A stretch of DNA of 64,000 nt from Histomonas meleagridis (Eukaryota > Parabasalia > Tritrichomonadida > Dientamoebidae), in the NCBI GenBank assembly GCA_020186115.1, contig WSYJ01000009.1, forward strand, positions 248,001 to 312,000, in the 5' to 3' direction. Position numbers and translations under genes: made by a program. Shown here in pieces: positions 30,521-40,286 of this stretch (within the stretch, counting starts at the first letter, position 1; each line of letters opens with the position of its first letter). Below the pieces are notes generated by a model. That model was not told the DNA's origin, searched no databases, and was given only the letters and a program-made list of their open reading frames with translations.

Positions 30521-31741
30521 ATGTCCAAGGAAAAATCAGGAGACAAAGATCTATGGATCATAATCGACACAAATGAATCAGATAATGTTTCATCAGTTCT
30601 TAAATTCCTCAAGTCTCCAAAGCCAAAAAAGCAAGAAATACATGATAATTTTATTTGCTTATTATACGAATCACGAGAAGATACTGAAACAATTTACAAG
30701 AAAAACGGGATAAAATTTAAAGGGACCCCAATTTTTATTTCTAAAATGCCACACTCTATTATCAAACAAAACAAAATGGGTGAGCTCAAATCTTGTCTCC
30801 ATTATTGTTATAATGAAGAAGAGCAATCACTTAATCTTTCTGACTTAAGTAACAAAGTATTTAATGGAGATATTAGATTTCCTTTGAACATGAACTACTT
30901 CCCTCATCTTGAATTTCTTTTGTTTTTTGTTGGTTCCATTTTTCGTAGAGAAAGCCTTAACGTCCGAAAATTGAATTTTGATAACAACCGCTTCAAACAA
31001 AGCTATCAAAACGGGTTTTCTAATCTCTTAAAATACCTCCCAAATTTAAAGGAACTTTCTCTAAGAGGCAATGATTTTACGGACAAAAAAGCATTTAGCA
31101 AACTAGGTGTTCATGTGATTCTTGATAATGATGATGAATCATATAATTCTGATTCTAATGAGTCATTAAGTGATGAATATCAAACAACAGAAAATGACTC
31201 TTATAGTCAAGAAGACACATATGACACATCAGAAACGTCAGAAGAAAGACCTAAAATGACATCAGATATGTGGGAGCCAAGATATTCTACTCCACCATCA
31301 ACAGATCCAAGTTTAATATCAACTGTACGTTCAATGATTGAATCTTTTATTGAGGATAATACGCAACATAATGATTTAGCTATGTATTATTCATCAAGAT
31401 CATTATTTTCTATTCTATTTGCGAATGCAAGTAGAGATTCACCGCTTGCAAAGTTTTTTAAATATAACAGAAACTTAACAATTCCATCAAATATGTCAAT
31501 TAAAGTACCGTGCGGACCATCTGAGATAATAAAGTTTCAAAACGAATTATTTCCAAACGGGTTCAAAATGAATAACACTACAATTGAAATACAATTTGTG
31601 GAAAATTTGTTCTTCGCTGTAAATATAATTGGGAATACTGTTTTGGATGAAAAAGAATATAATTTCAATAGAACTTTAACAGTTGTAGGCGAAAATCAAT
31701 GTTTGTATATTTCTAATGACATTGTGACATTTCGTTTTTAA
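30521..31741 (+). CDS. NXF1/Mex67-like mRNA export factor
   Basis: 406 residues from the ATG at 30521. The order is that of NXF1/Mex67: an RNP-like N-terminal domain (DLWIIIDTNES...FICLLYESRED), leucine-rich repeats at about 150-215 (LNVRKLNFDNNRF, YLPNLKELSLRGNDFTD), an acidic linker, and an NTF2-like domain at about 275-400 (SMIESFIEDN, AMYYSSRSLFSILFAN, FNRTLTVV, LYISNDIVTFRF). No UBA domain is visible at the C-terminus. The frame is open 46 codons further upstream, but that part lies over the C-terminus of a transposase remnant, and the promoter motif supports the later ATG. Role: bulk mRNA export through nuclear pores, by family. Confidence 0.75.
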   Translation: MSKEKSGDKDLWIIIDTNESDNVSSVLKFLKSPKPKKQEIHDNFICLLYESREDTETIYKKNGIKFKGTPIFISKMPHSIIKQNKMGELKSCLHYCYNEEEQSLNLSDLSNKVFNGDIRFPLNMNYFPHLEFLLFFVGSIFRRESLNVRKLNFDNNRFKQSYQNGFSNLLKYLPNLKELSLRGNDFTDKKAFSKLGVHVILDNDDESYNSDSNESLSDEYQTTENDSYSQEDTYDTSETSEERPKMTSDMWEPRYSTPPSTDPSLISTVRSMIESFIEDNTQHNDLAMYYSSRSLFSILFANASRDSPLAKFFKYNRNLTIPSNMSIKVPCGPSEIIKFQNELFPNGFKMNNTTIEIQFVENLFFAVNIIGNTVLDEKEYNFNRTLTVVGENQCLYISNDIVTFRF

Positions 31742-32225
31742 GATAAATTTGCCTAATAAATACTTTATACAAATAACTGTTTTTTGTTATAATACATTCA
31801 TCTTATCTGTAATGAAAATAATCATACATTATATGTACATCTTATTAAAGTTTCTTATGGAACAAATATATTAAATCTTTTTCAATACATAATACATATT
31901 TATCAATGATATCATTCCTTGAACTACATCAAATCTAACATTTGAATTTCTTATTAAAACATAAACAACAGTAGATAATGTAAAAATAATAGGAAATTTC
32001 GATTTTAATCAGTGATGATCAATAACACAATAAATTTAGTTGTTTTTAATAAAATATAATAATTTCATTAATTATTTATAAATACATTTATATATTTTGA
32101 AACAATGAAAATATTAAATAGATTTGAATTTATTTAACATCGTGCCCTGTAAAATCATAGAATTTGATATCAAGATTGAAAATGTACAATTAAATTTTTT
32201 TTATTCATACATTCCAACAAATTCA
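31742..32225. other. AT-rich intergenic stretch between two gene 3' ends
   Basis: About 480 bases between convergent genes. Only AT-rich sequence; no RNA gene or repeat recognised. Confidence 0.55.
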
Positions 32226-33588
32226 TCACAAAATTCCGTATTCTCTTGCTTCATTAATCAGCATACGAATTTGTGAACTTTCCTCAGCGCATTCGAATAA
32301 TATTTTTAATGTTTCTTTAATCATTTTTACTTCTTCAACAGAACCATTATCCGCATAAATCGATGCCAAATCAATCAATGCCTCAACAAAACACACAGAT
32401 TGGAACACCTCAATGCAATCTCTAATTTTAGTTTTCATTAAAACAATACAAAAAAAGTGCAAAATCACTTCTTTTTCTCTAAAAATCGCATTTGGTAATA
32501 TCTCGTTAATTAAATGGCTAATAATTCCAGTTGAATATATATAACCAATTAATTCTTCATTTATTTGAACAGCTTCAATTAATATCTCTATTAAGTTTAT
32601 AATTGTTTTGTCCGTTGCTTCATTAAATAAGTTAATAAATGGTTCAATGTTTAATGATAATAAAATTTTCGCTTTTTCTTCAACTGAATAAAATTTAAGT
32701 AATTTCAAATAAAGAAATGTCGCAGAAGTAATAATAGATGGAGGTAAAATTGGTAATGATTCATATATTAATGAATCTAAATGAAGTTGGTGCAAAAGAT
32801 TTAATCGAATTGGACTTGAACAAAATGATAGAAATATATTAACGGTCGTTTGAAAAAGCTGTAATTGTATTGTTTCATCTTCAATGCTTAAAATGTTGGA
32901 ATAAATGGTTATAATTTTGGTTAACATGTCGGGAATAATTGGTAATGAAATATCATTATTTGTGAAATAAACAGATAAGAATTGGAGAATTAACACATGG
33001 AGAGTTGCGTCTTGTGAGCTTTCTAATATATTATTTATGAGGGTTAAAAAATCTGGATTATTGAAAAACTCTTTGAAATTATCTTGCTTTGTTATACATG
33101 TTGTAAATAACTTTAGAATATCGAAAACACCTTTGTTTGCCATGAAGAACTCTATGAGGATTTTAGGAAATTGCATTTCCAAAAAAAAACTAAGAATAAC
33201 ATTAGAAGATTGCACTAAGACATTTAATAAGATTATTGATGACTCTGAAATGGAGTCAATCCCTAGAGTTAATAAATATTTCATTTGTGGAAGTAAATTT
33301 GATTTAACGATTGATTCTTCAATTTCTTTTGGCATATCTTTGTTATATGATAAATGTGACGCAATCGATAACAATATATTATGTACATTGTCAGTATCTT
33401 TGGATTGAATTTCCATGTCAAGTGTTTTAAAATATTGATTCAAAGAATTGGAATCATAAAATAAATTTTCTTCATCATCAATATCAATCCAATTAGAATT
33501 TGTTATACTTCTATTTGTTAAGATTTGTTTAATTCTAAGATCTTTGTCGAATGCAAATTCTTCTTTGAGCTGTTTCTTCAAAATTCAT
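32226..33588 (-). CDS. ARM/HEAT-repeat superhelical protein
   Basis: About 450 residues of helical repeats with the ARM pattern (YLLTLGIDSISESSIILLNVLV, LLPQMKYLL, ALIDLASIYADNGSVEEVKM), in the style of importin-alpha-like trichomonad proteins. The N-terminus (FAFDKDLRIKQILTNRS) is basic. The long frame has no ATG before codon 57; an ATG at 33588-33586 lies one base out of frame beside a T4 run, so either a single-base indel has occurred or translation starts later. No specific partner can be named from sequence; nuclear transport or scaffolding is a guess. Confidence 0.6.
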
Positions 33589-33735
33589 ATTGACAATCTC
33601 AGTTCGGATTACGAATCTCTTGTTAAAGGGGGAAAAAAATATTAAAAGTTATCTACAACAATTTTATTCAATAAACAAAACCCTAAAATACGAAGTTCTA
33701 TAGTTATAAAAAGTTATATAAAAGTAAATAATATA

Positions 33736-34086
33736 TTAATCATATAAATGTGTGTCATTGCCAGACTCTGCTTCACTGTCAGGTGTGTTACCTGCTTGTC
33801 TAGATAATTCATCTGTTAATTGTTTTAAAAAATTTTGATGGATTTCTTCTTCTTTTTTTTTTAGTTCATCTTCAATAATTTTTTTTACATCGGATAGTCT
33901 GAAAAATTTTTCTCCATTTATTACGATTGGTTCATGATTATGATTTATTTGGTCAAATTGCTGTTGAAAAAATTCTTTTGGAACGCAAGTTCTTAAACAA
34001 GGTTCAAAAAATGCGTTGCGGAATGGAGTTGAGATAGCATGATTCTTTTTATGCTCAAAATGTGGTCCATCAACCTGTTCGAGCAT
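33736..34086 (-). CDS. Small charged protein, unknown
   Basis: 116 codons from the ATG at 34086-34084. Visible features are a conserved-looking GPHFEHKKNHAISTPFRNAF segment, then basic and acidic helices (DVKKIIEDELKKKEEEIHQ) and an acidic C-terminus ending THLYD. The open frame extends upstream without another ATG. It is divergent to the small coiled-coil gene at 34150, sharing a 63-base gap that contains ACCGTTA. I do not recognise the family; a coiled coil near the C-terminus is likely. Confidence 0.5.
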   Translation of the reverse strand: MLEQVDGPHFEHKKNHAISTPFRNAFFEPCLRTCVPKEFFQQQFDQINHNHEPIVINGEKFFRLSDVKKIIEDELKKKEEEIHQNFLKQLTDELSRQAGNTPDSEAESGNDTHLYD

Positions 34087-34137
34087 GATTCCTTGAAATG
34101 ACAGAGGTTTGTTCGCTTCGAAAAGTTTTACATGAAG

Positions 34138-34144
34138 ACCGTTA
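34138..34144. promoter_or_regulatory. ACCGTTA motif in a divergent promoter
   Basis: ACCGTTA five bases before the ATG at 34150. Its position right next to the start of a 62-residue gene is the main evidence that the small gene is real. Confidence 0.5.
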
Positions 34145-34149
34145 ATTAA

Positions 34150-34338
34150 ATGTCTCAAAAAGAAGAAGAAGTTGATTATATCTCATTATTATTGGAACAA
34201 CAAAAACAAATGGAAGAAATGATGAGATCTATCACTACTGGTGTTGATAATATGCTTAAAAAAGTTGATGAAAGAATTAAAGAATTATCTGATAAAGTTG
34301 AACAACTTCAAGAAGAAAAGAAAAACACGGCTGAGTAA
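34150..34338 (+). CDS. Small coiled-coil protein, HSBP1-like
   Basis: 62 residues, almost entirely one heptad-patterned coiled coil (LLLEQQKQMEEMMRSITTG, VDNMLKKVDERIKELSDKVE). Size and pattern resemble HSBP1, the small trimeric coiled coil that binds heat-shock factor or the WASH complex. The promoter motif directly before the ATG, and the absence of a competing frame, support a real gene. HSBP1 identity is tentative because coiled coils resemble each other. Confidence 0.5.
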   Translation: MSQKEEEVDYISLLLEQQKQMEEMMRSITTGVDNMLKKVDERIKELSDKVEQLQEEKKNTAE

Positions 34339-34405
34339 AAGGGTTTATGATTAGATAAGAAAATATTTTTAGAAAGATTTCCAGAATTTAAAAGAAAATT
34401 GATTT

Positions 34406-34891
34406 TTACCAAGTTTCACGGAATGGTGTGAAGCATACAGCTTTGATAACTTCTGGCTTCACAACATGTGCTTCCTTTGGTTGTGCTGGAAGGCGCTTAA
34501 GGGATGCCTTATCAAGTTTGATTCCTTTTTCTTTAGCTTCCTTTTTAAGCTTTTGTGTTTGTGCAACACGGTTCTTGAAGTCATCCCTGCACTTTGAGTG
34601 TTGGATGTGTTCAGTACGAACATAGATACGTTTTGGTGCAATGTGATTGTTAACACGGCGATAAATTAAAAGACCGACTGCGTGTGGTGAAACATTCCAA
34701 ACTGTTCCAGTGCGGCCATTGTAAAGACGGTGTGGCATACCCTTCATAACTGCTGAGTTTACATGAACATCAACAATATCACCAATTCTGAAAGTACGAA
34801 GTTGTTGTGATGGAGCTGGCATTCCATGTTTCCTGAACTTACGTGCAAAAAGATAGCGTGTTCCCCAACGAAGACCTGCTGTGTGTCCCAT
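34406..34891 (-). CDS. RPL21: Ribosomal protein eL21 (60S)
   Basis: 161 residues from ATG 34891-34889, the position that matches other eL21 proteins (MGHTAGLRWGTRYLFARKFRKHG is written here only in part: GTRYLFARKFRKHG). Core motifs follow: RIGDIVDVHVNSAVMKGMPH, YNGRTGTVWNV, VNNHIAPKRIYVRTEHI. Longer upstream frame has no suitable ATG in frame and lies over the promoter. GGCCGTTCCTT (34908-34898) ends six bases before the start, the same arrangement as at the uS5 and uS8 genes. Structural protein of the large ribosomal subunit. Confidence 0.93.
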   Translation of the reverse strand: MGHTAGLRWGTRYLFARKFRKHGMPAPSQQLRTFRIGDIVDVHVNSAVMKGMPHRLYNGRTGTVWNVSPHAVGLLIYRRVNNHIAPKRIYVRTEHIQHSKCRDDFKNRVAQTQKLKKEAKEKGIKLDKASLKRLPAQPKEAHVVKPEVIKAVCFTPFRETW

Positions 34892-34897
34892 TTGATA

Positions 34898-34908
34898 AAG
34901 GAACGGCC
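34898..34908 (-). promoter_or_regulatory. Ribosomal-protein start motif GGCCGTTCCTT
   Basis: Reads GGCCGTTCCTT on the minus strand, six bases before the eL21 ATG. Equivalent motifs sit seven bases before uS5 and five before uS8. Confidence 0.55.
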
Positions 34909-34960
34909 ATAACCGCAAAAAATCAATCAAAGATTGTTAAATTTACTAAACAAGAAAATA

Positions 34961-34967
34961 ACCGTTA
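34961..34967 (+). promoter_or_regulatory. ACCGTTA motif before the coactosin gene
   Basis: ACCGTTA 25 bases before the ATG at 34993, in the 101-base divergent gap shared with eL21. Confidence 0.45.
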
Positions 34968-34992
34968 ATAACAAAGGATAAAAAAAACATTT

Positions 34993-35385
34993 ATGGCTGA
35001 TGTTTCTGATGATGCTATAAAAAGATCATACAATAAAATAATATTTGATAGAGATCAGACAAATTGGATGACAATAAGTTATGCTGATGGAAGTACAGAC
35101 AAATTTATTTTAATTGATATTGGAAGCGGTGGATTACCAGAAATGATAAAGACTTTCACACCCACGTTTAAAGGATATGCTTTTGCTAGAATTCAAGATC
35201 AAGGAAAATCAACAAAATTTATTTTAATTCAATACGTTGGTGAACAATGTACCTCTTTTCAAAAAGCAAGGACAATTGTCCACGAGGAAGATGTTACAGC
35301 AGTTTTAAAAAAATTTGATGCTAAAATATATGTATCAAAACCAGAAGATTTATCAGAAGATAAAATTCTAGTTTTGTTCAAATAG
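34993..35385 (+). CDS. Coactosin-like ADF-homology actin-binding protein
   Basis: 130 residues forming a single ADF-H domain of the coactosin type. Diagnostic stretches: DDAIKRSYNKIIFDRDQTNW, the GSGGLPEMIKTF turn, YAFARIQDQGKSTKFILIQYVG, KARTIVHEEDVTAVLKKF. Length equals the family norm. Coactosins bind F-actin and antagonise capping; trichomonads rely on actin for amoeboid adherence. The gene is divergent to eL21 with a 101-base gap. Confidence 0.85.
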   Translation: MADVSDDAIKRSYNKIIFDRDQTNWMTISYADGSTDKFILIDIGSGGLPEMIKTFTPTFKGYAFARIQDQGKSTKFILIQYVGEQCTSFQKARTIVHEEDVTAVLKKFDAKIYVSKPEDLSEDKILVLFK

Positions 35386-35493
35386 TAGCACAACAATTTA
35401 AAGAAAATTTATAAAATATATGCATAAATAAAATTGTTTTTAGTTTAATATTTTTAACGTTCTATTCTGGGTAAACTTTTGAAATTTTATTCT

Positions 35494-36423
35494 ATGAACA
35501 ACAAAAGAAAATTATGGATCGATACTGATTGTGGTGTCGATGATTCAACTGCGATACTTATTGCTCTTGACTGTCCGGATGTTGAAGTTGTTGGGATTTC
35601 ATGTGTTGGTGGAAATGTATCACTTGATAAAGTTATAAATAATGTAATTCGTACAATTTCAGTTTATGGTAAAGATGATATTCCTGTTTACCCAGGATGC
35701 CAAAAACCTTTAATAGTTGATGCAGTTCATATCCCAGAAATTCATGGTAATGATGGACTTGGTGATATTGATTTTTCAAAATTTAACACAGAAATCAAAG
35801 TTAAGCCACAAAGTGAGCACGCTGTTTTTGCTTTGATAAAAACATTTATGGAAAATGATGATATCTCTCTTCTTACACTTGGTCCTCTAACAAACATAGC
35901 ATTAGCTATTCACATTGAACCTAAACTCATTACTAAGATTAAATCCGTAATCATAATGGGAGGTGCTGAAGATATGAAAGGAAACACCTCAAAAACCGCC
36001 GAATTCAACTTTTTCTGTGATCCCGAATCAGCACACATTGTTATGAATGCTCTTCCTCCAGAGAAAGTCACTCTTGTAACATGGACTCTTACATGTACTC
36101 ATGCTTTTAATGATGACATTGTAAAGAATTATCTTCAACAAGATAAAACAACAATGGAAAGATGGTTGAAAGAAACTTGGAAAGTTGTTGTTGCATTTTG
36201 CTCAGGTTCTGCTTATTTAGCTGACCCAATTGCTTCTTTTGTAGCATGCTATGGCGAAAAAGCAATCAAAAGCTTTGTGAATATGAAAATTGAGGTTCCA
36301 ACAAATGGTGAAAATAAGGGAGCTACAATTGCTGAAGAAAGCAATGGTGGTTTCTGCGTTGTGAAAGAAATCAATTTCCAATACTTCCTTGAAGTACTTC
36401 GTAAGTTGATGAATAAAAATTAA
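35494..36423 (+). CDS. Inosine-uridine-type nucleoside hydrolase
   Basis: 309 residues from the ATG at 35494. It starts with the calcium-binding signature LWIDTDCGVDDSTAILIALD (family form DTDxGxDD), continues with GNVSLDKVINNVIRT, HGNDGLGD, LLTLGPLTNIALAIH, IIMGGAEDMKGN, NFFCDPESAHIV and, near residue 230, ADPIASFVACYG. These are the conserved blocks of nucleoside N-ribohydrolases, which split purine or pyrimidine nucleosides to base and ribose. Trichomonads are nucleoside auxotrophs, so a salvage role is natural. No signal peptide is visible; it is probably cytosolic. Confidence 0.92.
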   Translation: MNNKRKLWIDTDCGVDDSTAILIALDCPDVEVVGISCVGGNVSLDKVINNVIRTISVYGKDDIPVYPGCQKPLIVDAVHIPEIHGNDGLGDIDFSKFNTEIKVKPQSEHAVFALIKTFMENDDISLLTLGPLTNIALAIHIEPKLITKIKSVIIMGGAEDMKGNTSKTAEFNFFCDPESAHIVMNALPPEKVTLVTWTLTCTHAFNDDIVKNYLQQDKTTMERWLKETWKVVVAFCSGSAYLADPIASFVACYGEKAIKSFVNMKIEVPTNGENKGATIAEESNGGFCVVKEINFQYFLEVLRKLMNKN

Positions 36424-36552
36424 TTACTTTTTTCTCAATTACATTCCAAAAATTATTTTAGATGACCAAGGAAACTAACATTAATAAACTGATTCAAGAC
36501 GAAATTCTTCAAAACAATAAACTTGTAATGAGTAAAAATACATATTTATTGA

Positions 36553-36906
36553 TTAATTCTCTTCAAGTTTGGACTTGATAAACTCAGCACATTTTGTAGC
36601 TTTAAGACGTAATAAACCAAGTGTTAATGGGTTTGGATCATTTTGTTGGAGACCAAATATCCAGCCACCACAATTCACCAATACAATGTATGAAGTTTCC
36701 CATTCGAAACCAATTCTTTTCCAGTGGGGTGGAAGCAAGGCTTGCCAAAATGTTGAAAGAGATTCGACAACCATTCTTGCTTTAAAATCATTTGAACAAA
36801 TTATCCCACCATCCATAGTTGAGAGGAAGGCTAGTGAAGCATCGTTTTGTTTTACGAACTCAATTAGAAAATCCCTTGTAGCGACAACATCTAAAAGTTT
36901 TCCCAT
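36553..36906 (-). CDS. Roadblock/LC7-like small protein
   Basis: 117 residues, ATG 36906-36904. The pattern is a single alpha/beta roadblock-like domain: VKQNDASLAFLSTMDGGIIC, a central helix (WQALLPPHW), strands SYIVLVNCGGWIFGLQQ and a C-terminal helix KCAEFIKSKLEEN. Such domains occur in dynein light chains and Ragulator/BLOC subunits. The match is by shape rather than by a fixed motif, so the specific subfamily is open. A GCCGTTTA motif lies about 40 bases upstream. Confidence 0.45.
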   Translation of the reverse strand: MGKLLDVVATRDFLIEFVKQNDASLAFLSTMDGGIICSNDFKARMVVESLSTFWQALLPPHWKRIGFEWETSYIVLVNCGGWIFGLQQNDPNPLTLGLLRLKATKCAEFIKSKLEEN

Positions 36907-37144
36907 ATGAAATATTTCAGGCTTTAGTAGGCTTATAAAAGAAGCCGTTTAAATATTCAAGAAATATAACCGTCAAATATAAACATGAAACACATAAATT
37001 AATGGAATGAATATATTATCATTATAAATTTGAATATCAAACAACAAATCTACAACACAATTAAAAGAGAAACAATTTTCATCAATTAAAAACTTTTTTT
37101 AATTATTCCAAAATTATCTCAAAGAAAACTTTTACAAAAAGTAA

Positions 37145-38347
37145 TTAACTAGTAAATTCTTGTTGCTTATCTTGGTTTAATGTTCCATGTAACTTTCTAA
37201 CATAAGTTCTTTTCTTTGGCTGTTTGACAGCTGATTTTGTAAGAGCTGTAGTTTGCTTAGGTGCTTCTGCTGCTTTCTTTTGAGCTTGTGCTATTAGAAA
37301 TGCTTCCATATCATCATCATCTTCTTCAACAGCTTTCTTTACACCTCTTTTCTTTGGTTGTTGCTTCTTAGGTGGAGGTGGAGGAGGCGCAGCTACAACA
37401 GGTGGCGGGAGGGTCACTTCACCCTGATCCTCTTCTTCATCGTCATTCAGCACATCAAATGCCGATTTGACAACGATAACTTCTATCGGCTTTTCAATTG
37501 TGAGCGGTTGAACAGAATGGGACGAACGTGGCGAAGAAGTGAATGCACCAAAGATTTCCTTAGGGAATGGTGAAAGCATTGCATTAACAAATGGCTCAAG
37601 TAACTCTTTTTCGACTTTAGCAATCTTTTCTTGGTCTTCGAAATATTACGAGAATTTTTCACCTGACATTTCACCAGCAAATATGCCGCCATCAAAGATG
37701 AGCTTAGAGTTAGGTGACTTAATCCCAAGTAATTGTAGCAACCAGACAAGATGTTGGACAACTGATTGACACACTGCTGATACTTTAACTCGACGAAGTT
37801 TCGGTTTTAAGATTGGTCCATTAAATTTCGAGCCTAAGTTCAAACTTAATATGACACAAGTGACTGCTAATGAGCGTAATTCAAACATGTCTAATGGTGG
37901 CGCACCAACAACTTTAGCATCTTTAAGTGATTGTGGTGAATATTCTTTGATCAAACTATTTGGTACTTGGTTACTTGCGAAACATTGAGACACCAAAAAG
38001 CGTAACGCATATCCGCAGGTTTGAATTGGTTCTTCAAGTTTGAGTAATGGATCATCTTTTGGCAATTTGAAGTCAGGTGGGAAACTACAGTGTGTTATGT
38101 TATAAAATGTTGACTTAAGTCGGTTCATTCCGCATTTTTTCTTCTTAAGAGTTTGCAAAGTGTTATAATCTGGAAATCCTTCTTCAGATTTTACTTCTTG
38201 AGTGACCATTCCGTCGGATCGTGGCACATACTCTGTGACTGTGTCGCAATTTATCGACTGTAATTTGAAGGATATTCGACCTGCTTGTGGTTCGAACCAT
38301 TGTTGTGATTGGCACTTTTTAACATGATAATCATTAAAATCAATCAA
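37145..38347 (-). pseudogene. Unknown Pro/Lys-rich protein with in-frame TAA
   Basis: One minus-strand frame of about 400 codons is interrupted by a single TAA at 37648-37646 (GEKFS stop YFEDQEKIAKVE), with the frame continuing to 37145. The front part (about 230 residues) is globular (LRFLVSQCFASNQVPNS, MFELRSLAVTCVILSLNLG, SVVQHLVWLLQLLGIKSP). The back part is low complexity: LPPPVVAAPPPPPPKKQQPKK and KKAVEEDDDDMEAF. There is no in-frame ATG near the 5' end before codon 46. The missing start and internal stop suggest a decaying gene or sequence errors. I do not recognise the family. Confidence 0.55.
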
Positions 38348-38600
38348 AAGAATGCAACAAATTGCAAGAAAACAAACGCATCATGATGCTTTTTAAAAGG
38401 AAATGATAAATCTTAGACTTATATATTAAATATTAATAATTCATATTTATTAATTTCATATCTAATTACATCTTATATTTAGAATTAACAGTTTTAGATA
38501 GTTGACATTAAGTACACCATTAAATAATTTGATATTATCAAGTAAACAAAAAAAATTCTCAAAACATTTTTTTTTCTAAAATTTTTTAACGGGCTACGCA

Positions 38601-38607
38601 AACGGTT
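38601..38607 (+). promoter_or_regulatory. AACGGTT motif before NOP2
   Basis: AACGGTT, 23 bases before the ATG at 38631; the inverse orientation of the motif found at other genes. Confidence 0.42.
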
Positions 38608-38630
38608 GGAACGACCACAAACAAGAATTA

Positions 38631-40073
38631 ATGGAGTCTGATAGTTCTTCTGATAATGATAATCCAATTGAGGACGAAGAAGAAAATGAAGACTGGCTTG
38701 GTTCTTCAGGTAGTGAAGATGAAGATGATTTAGCAAGACGCGAAAGACAGCTTAAGAAAAATCAAGATGAATTTTTACAAGAACTTAAAGGAGAACAAGA
38801 GCATACAACTCTTGTTGATTTGGATGCACCAGCTGTTGATTATGATCAAATCAGAGATCGTGCAACATCAATTATTTTAACACTTCAAGATCTTAAAAAC
38901 ACTGGTGATCCCACTCTTTCTCGTCAAGACTATGTAGATAAGCTTTATGAAGATCTTTGTCTTCTTTTCGGCTATAATGAATTTCTTATGAGGAAGATTG
39001 CTTCATTAGTTAAAATTGGTGAACTCATGGACTTCTGTGATGCCAACGAGCACAAGCGTCCCGTCACCATTAGGGTTAATACACTTCGAACCCGTCGAAA
39101 AGAATTAGAAAGATTACTTAATGAAAGAGGTGTACGTCTTGCGCCCATTGGTAAGTGGACCAGGATTGGTCTTGTTGTTTTAGATTCACAAGTCCCTGTT
39201 GGTGCCACTCCCGAGTATCTAGCCGGATATTATATGCTTCAATCACCATCATCATTTTTACCCGTTATGGCGCTTAATCCTCAGCCCAACACGCGTGTTC
39301 TTGATATGTGTGCAGCACCCGGAGGTAAGACCACACATATGGCCCAACTAATGAAGAACACCGGAGTCATTATTGCTAATGATATTCACCGCGCACGTAC
39401 CGACGCCTTAATAGCTAACATACATAGGTTAGCAGTTACCAATACCATTGTTGTCAACTATGATGGAATTGCATTTCCTACATTGATGGGCGGCTTCGAT
39501 AGTGTCTTATTAGATGCTCCATGTTCAGGCACAGGTGTTATCTCACGTGATCCCACAGTTAAGACTACCAAGACTGAAGCCGAATTAAAAGTATTAACGC
39601 AAAAACAAAAAGAGTTAATATTACACGCATACGACTCAGTCAAGAACAGTGGCGGAAGGTTGTGCTATTGTACATGTTCATTACTTGTCGAAGAGAATGA
39701 AGGTGTTGTTGATTATTTGATTAAGCATAGAGACGCATGTAGAGTAGTGCCACCAGACATCGATAAAGATTTCGATGAAGAACTTACGCCAGGTATCATT
39801 CGATACAATGGACATTCATATGATCCTTCGATTGCTAACACAAGAAGAGTTTACCCACATAGAATGAACATGGACGGATTTTATTTCGCAATAATCGAAG
39901 TGTTACCACATGTGCCACAAGAAATAACAGAAAATAATGCACAGATTCAACAACAACAACAGAAAAATAAACAAAATAAAAAGGATGATAAGAGAAAGGG
40001 AAGAAGAAGTGTTAAATTGGTGCCGAAAAAGGCCAAAAAGAAGAAGTTCTCTAAAAGATTTGGTGGAAAGTAA
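38631..40073 (+). CDS. NOP2: NOP2/NSUN1 rRNA cytosine-5 methyltransferase
   Basis: 480 residues. An acidic N-terminus (SDSSSDNDNPIEDEEENEDW) and a Lys-rich tail suit a nucleolar protein. The catalytic domain holds PVTIRVNTLRTRRKEL, YMLQSPSSFLPVMAL, the SAM-binding LDMCAAPGGKTTHMAQLM, LDAPCSGTGV with the first cysteine, and CYCTCSLLVEENE with the second catalytic cysteine, all characteristic of RNA m5C methyltransferases of the NOP2 branch. It methylates large-subunit rRNA and supports 60S biogenesis. The stop is TAA followed by A (TAAA). Confidence 0.92.
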   Translation: MESDSSSDNDNPIEDEEENEDWLGSSGSEDEDDLARRERQLKKNQDEFLQELKGEQEHTTLVDLDAPAVDYDQIRDRATSIILTLQDLKNTGDPTLSRQDYVDKLYEDLCLLFGYNEFLMRKIASLVKIGELMDFCDANEHKRPVTIRVNTLRTRRKELERLLNERGVRLAPIGKWTRIGLVVLDSQVPVGATPEYLAGYYMLQSPSSFLPVMALNPQPNTRVLDMCAAPGGKTTHMAQLMKNTGVIIANDIHRARTDALIANIHRLAVTNTIVVNYDGIAFPTLMGGFDSVLLDAPCSGTGVISRDPTVKTTKTEAELKVLTQKQKELILHAYDSVKNSGGRLCYCTCSLLVEENEGVVDYLIKHRDACRVVPPDIDKDFDEELTPGIIRYNGHSYDPSIANTRRVYPHRMNMDGFYFAIIEVLPHVPQEITENNAQIQQQQQKNKQNKKDDKRKGRRSVKLVPKKAKKKKFSKRFGGK

Positions 40074-40286
40074 ATTAATAATTATAAATAAAGTTAAATT
40101 TTATAAATTTTTTTTGTTGTTTTATGTTATATTAAAGAAAATAAACTGCGATGTTTGGTAATGAAAATGCTTTTTGGAGTGATTTTTATGTTATTTATAG
40201 TACGTATGTGATGACGTTTCATCCTGGTTTGCTTTGGATGAAATGCCTCAATAAATTATAAGAAAATAAGTTGGCATATTAATTAA

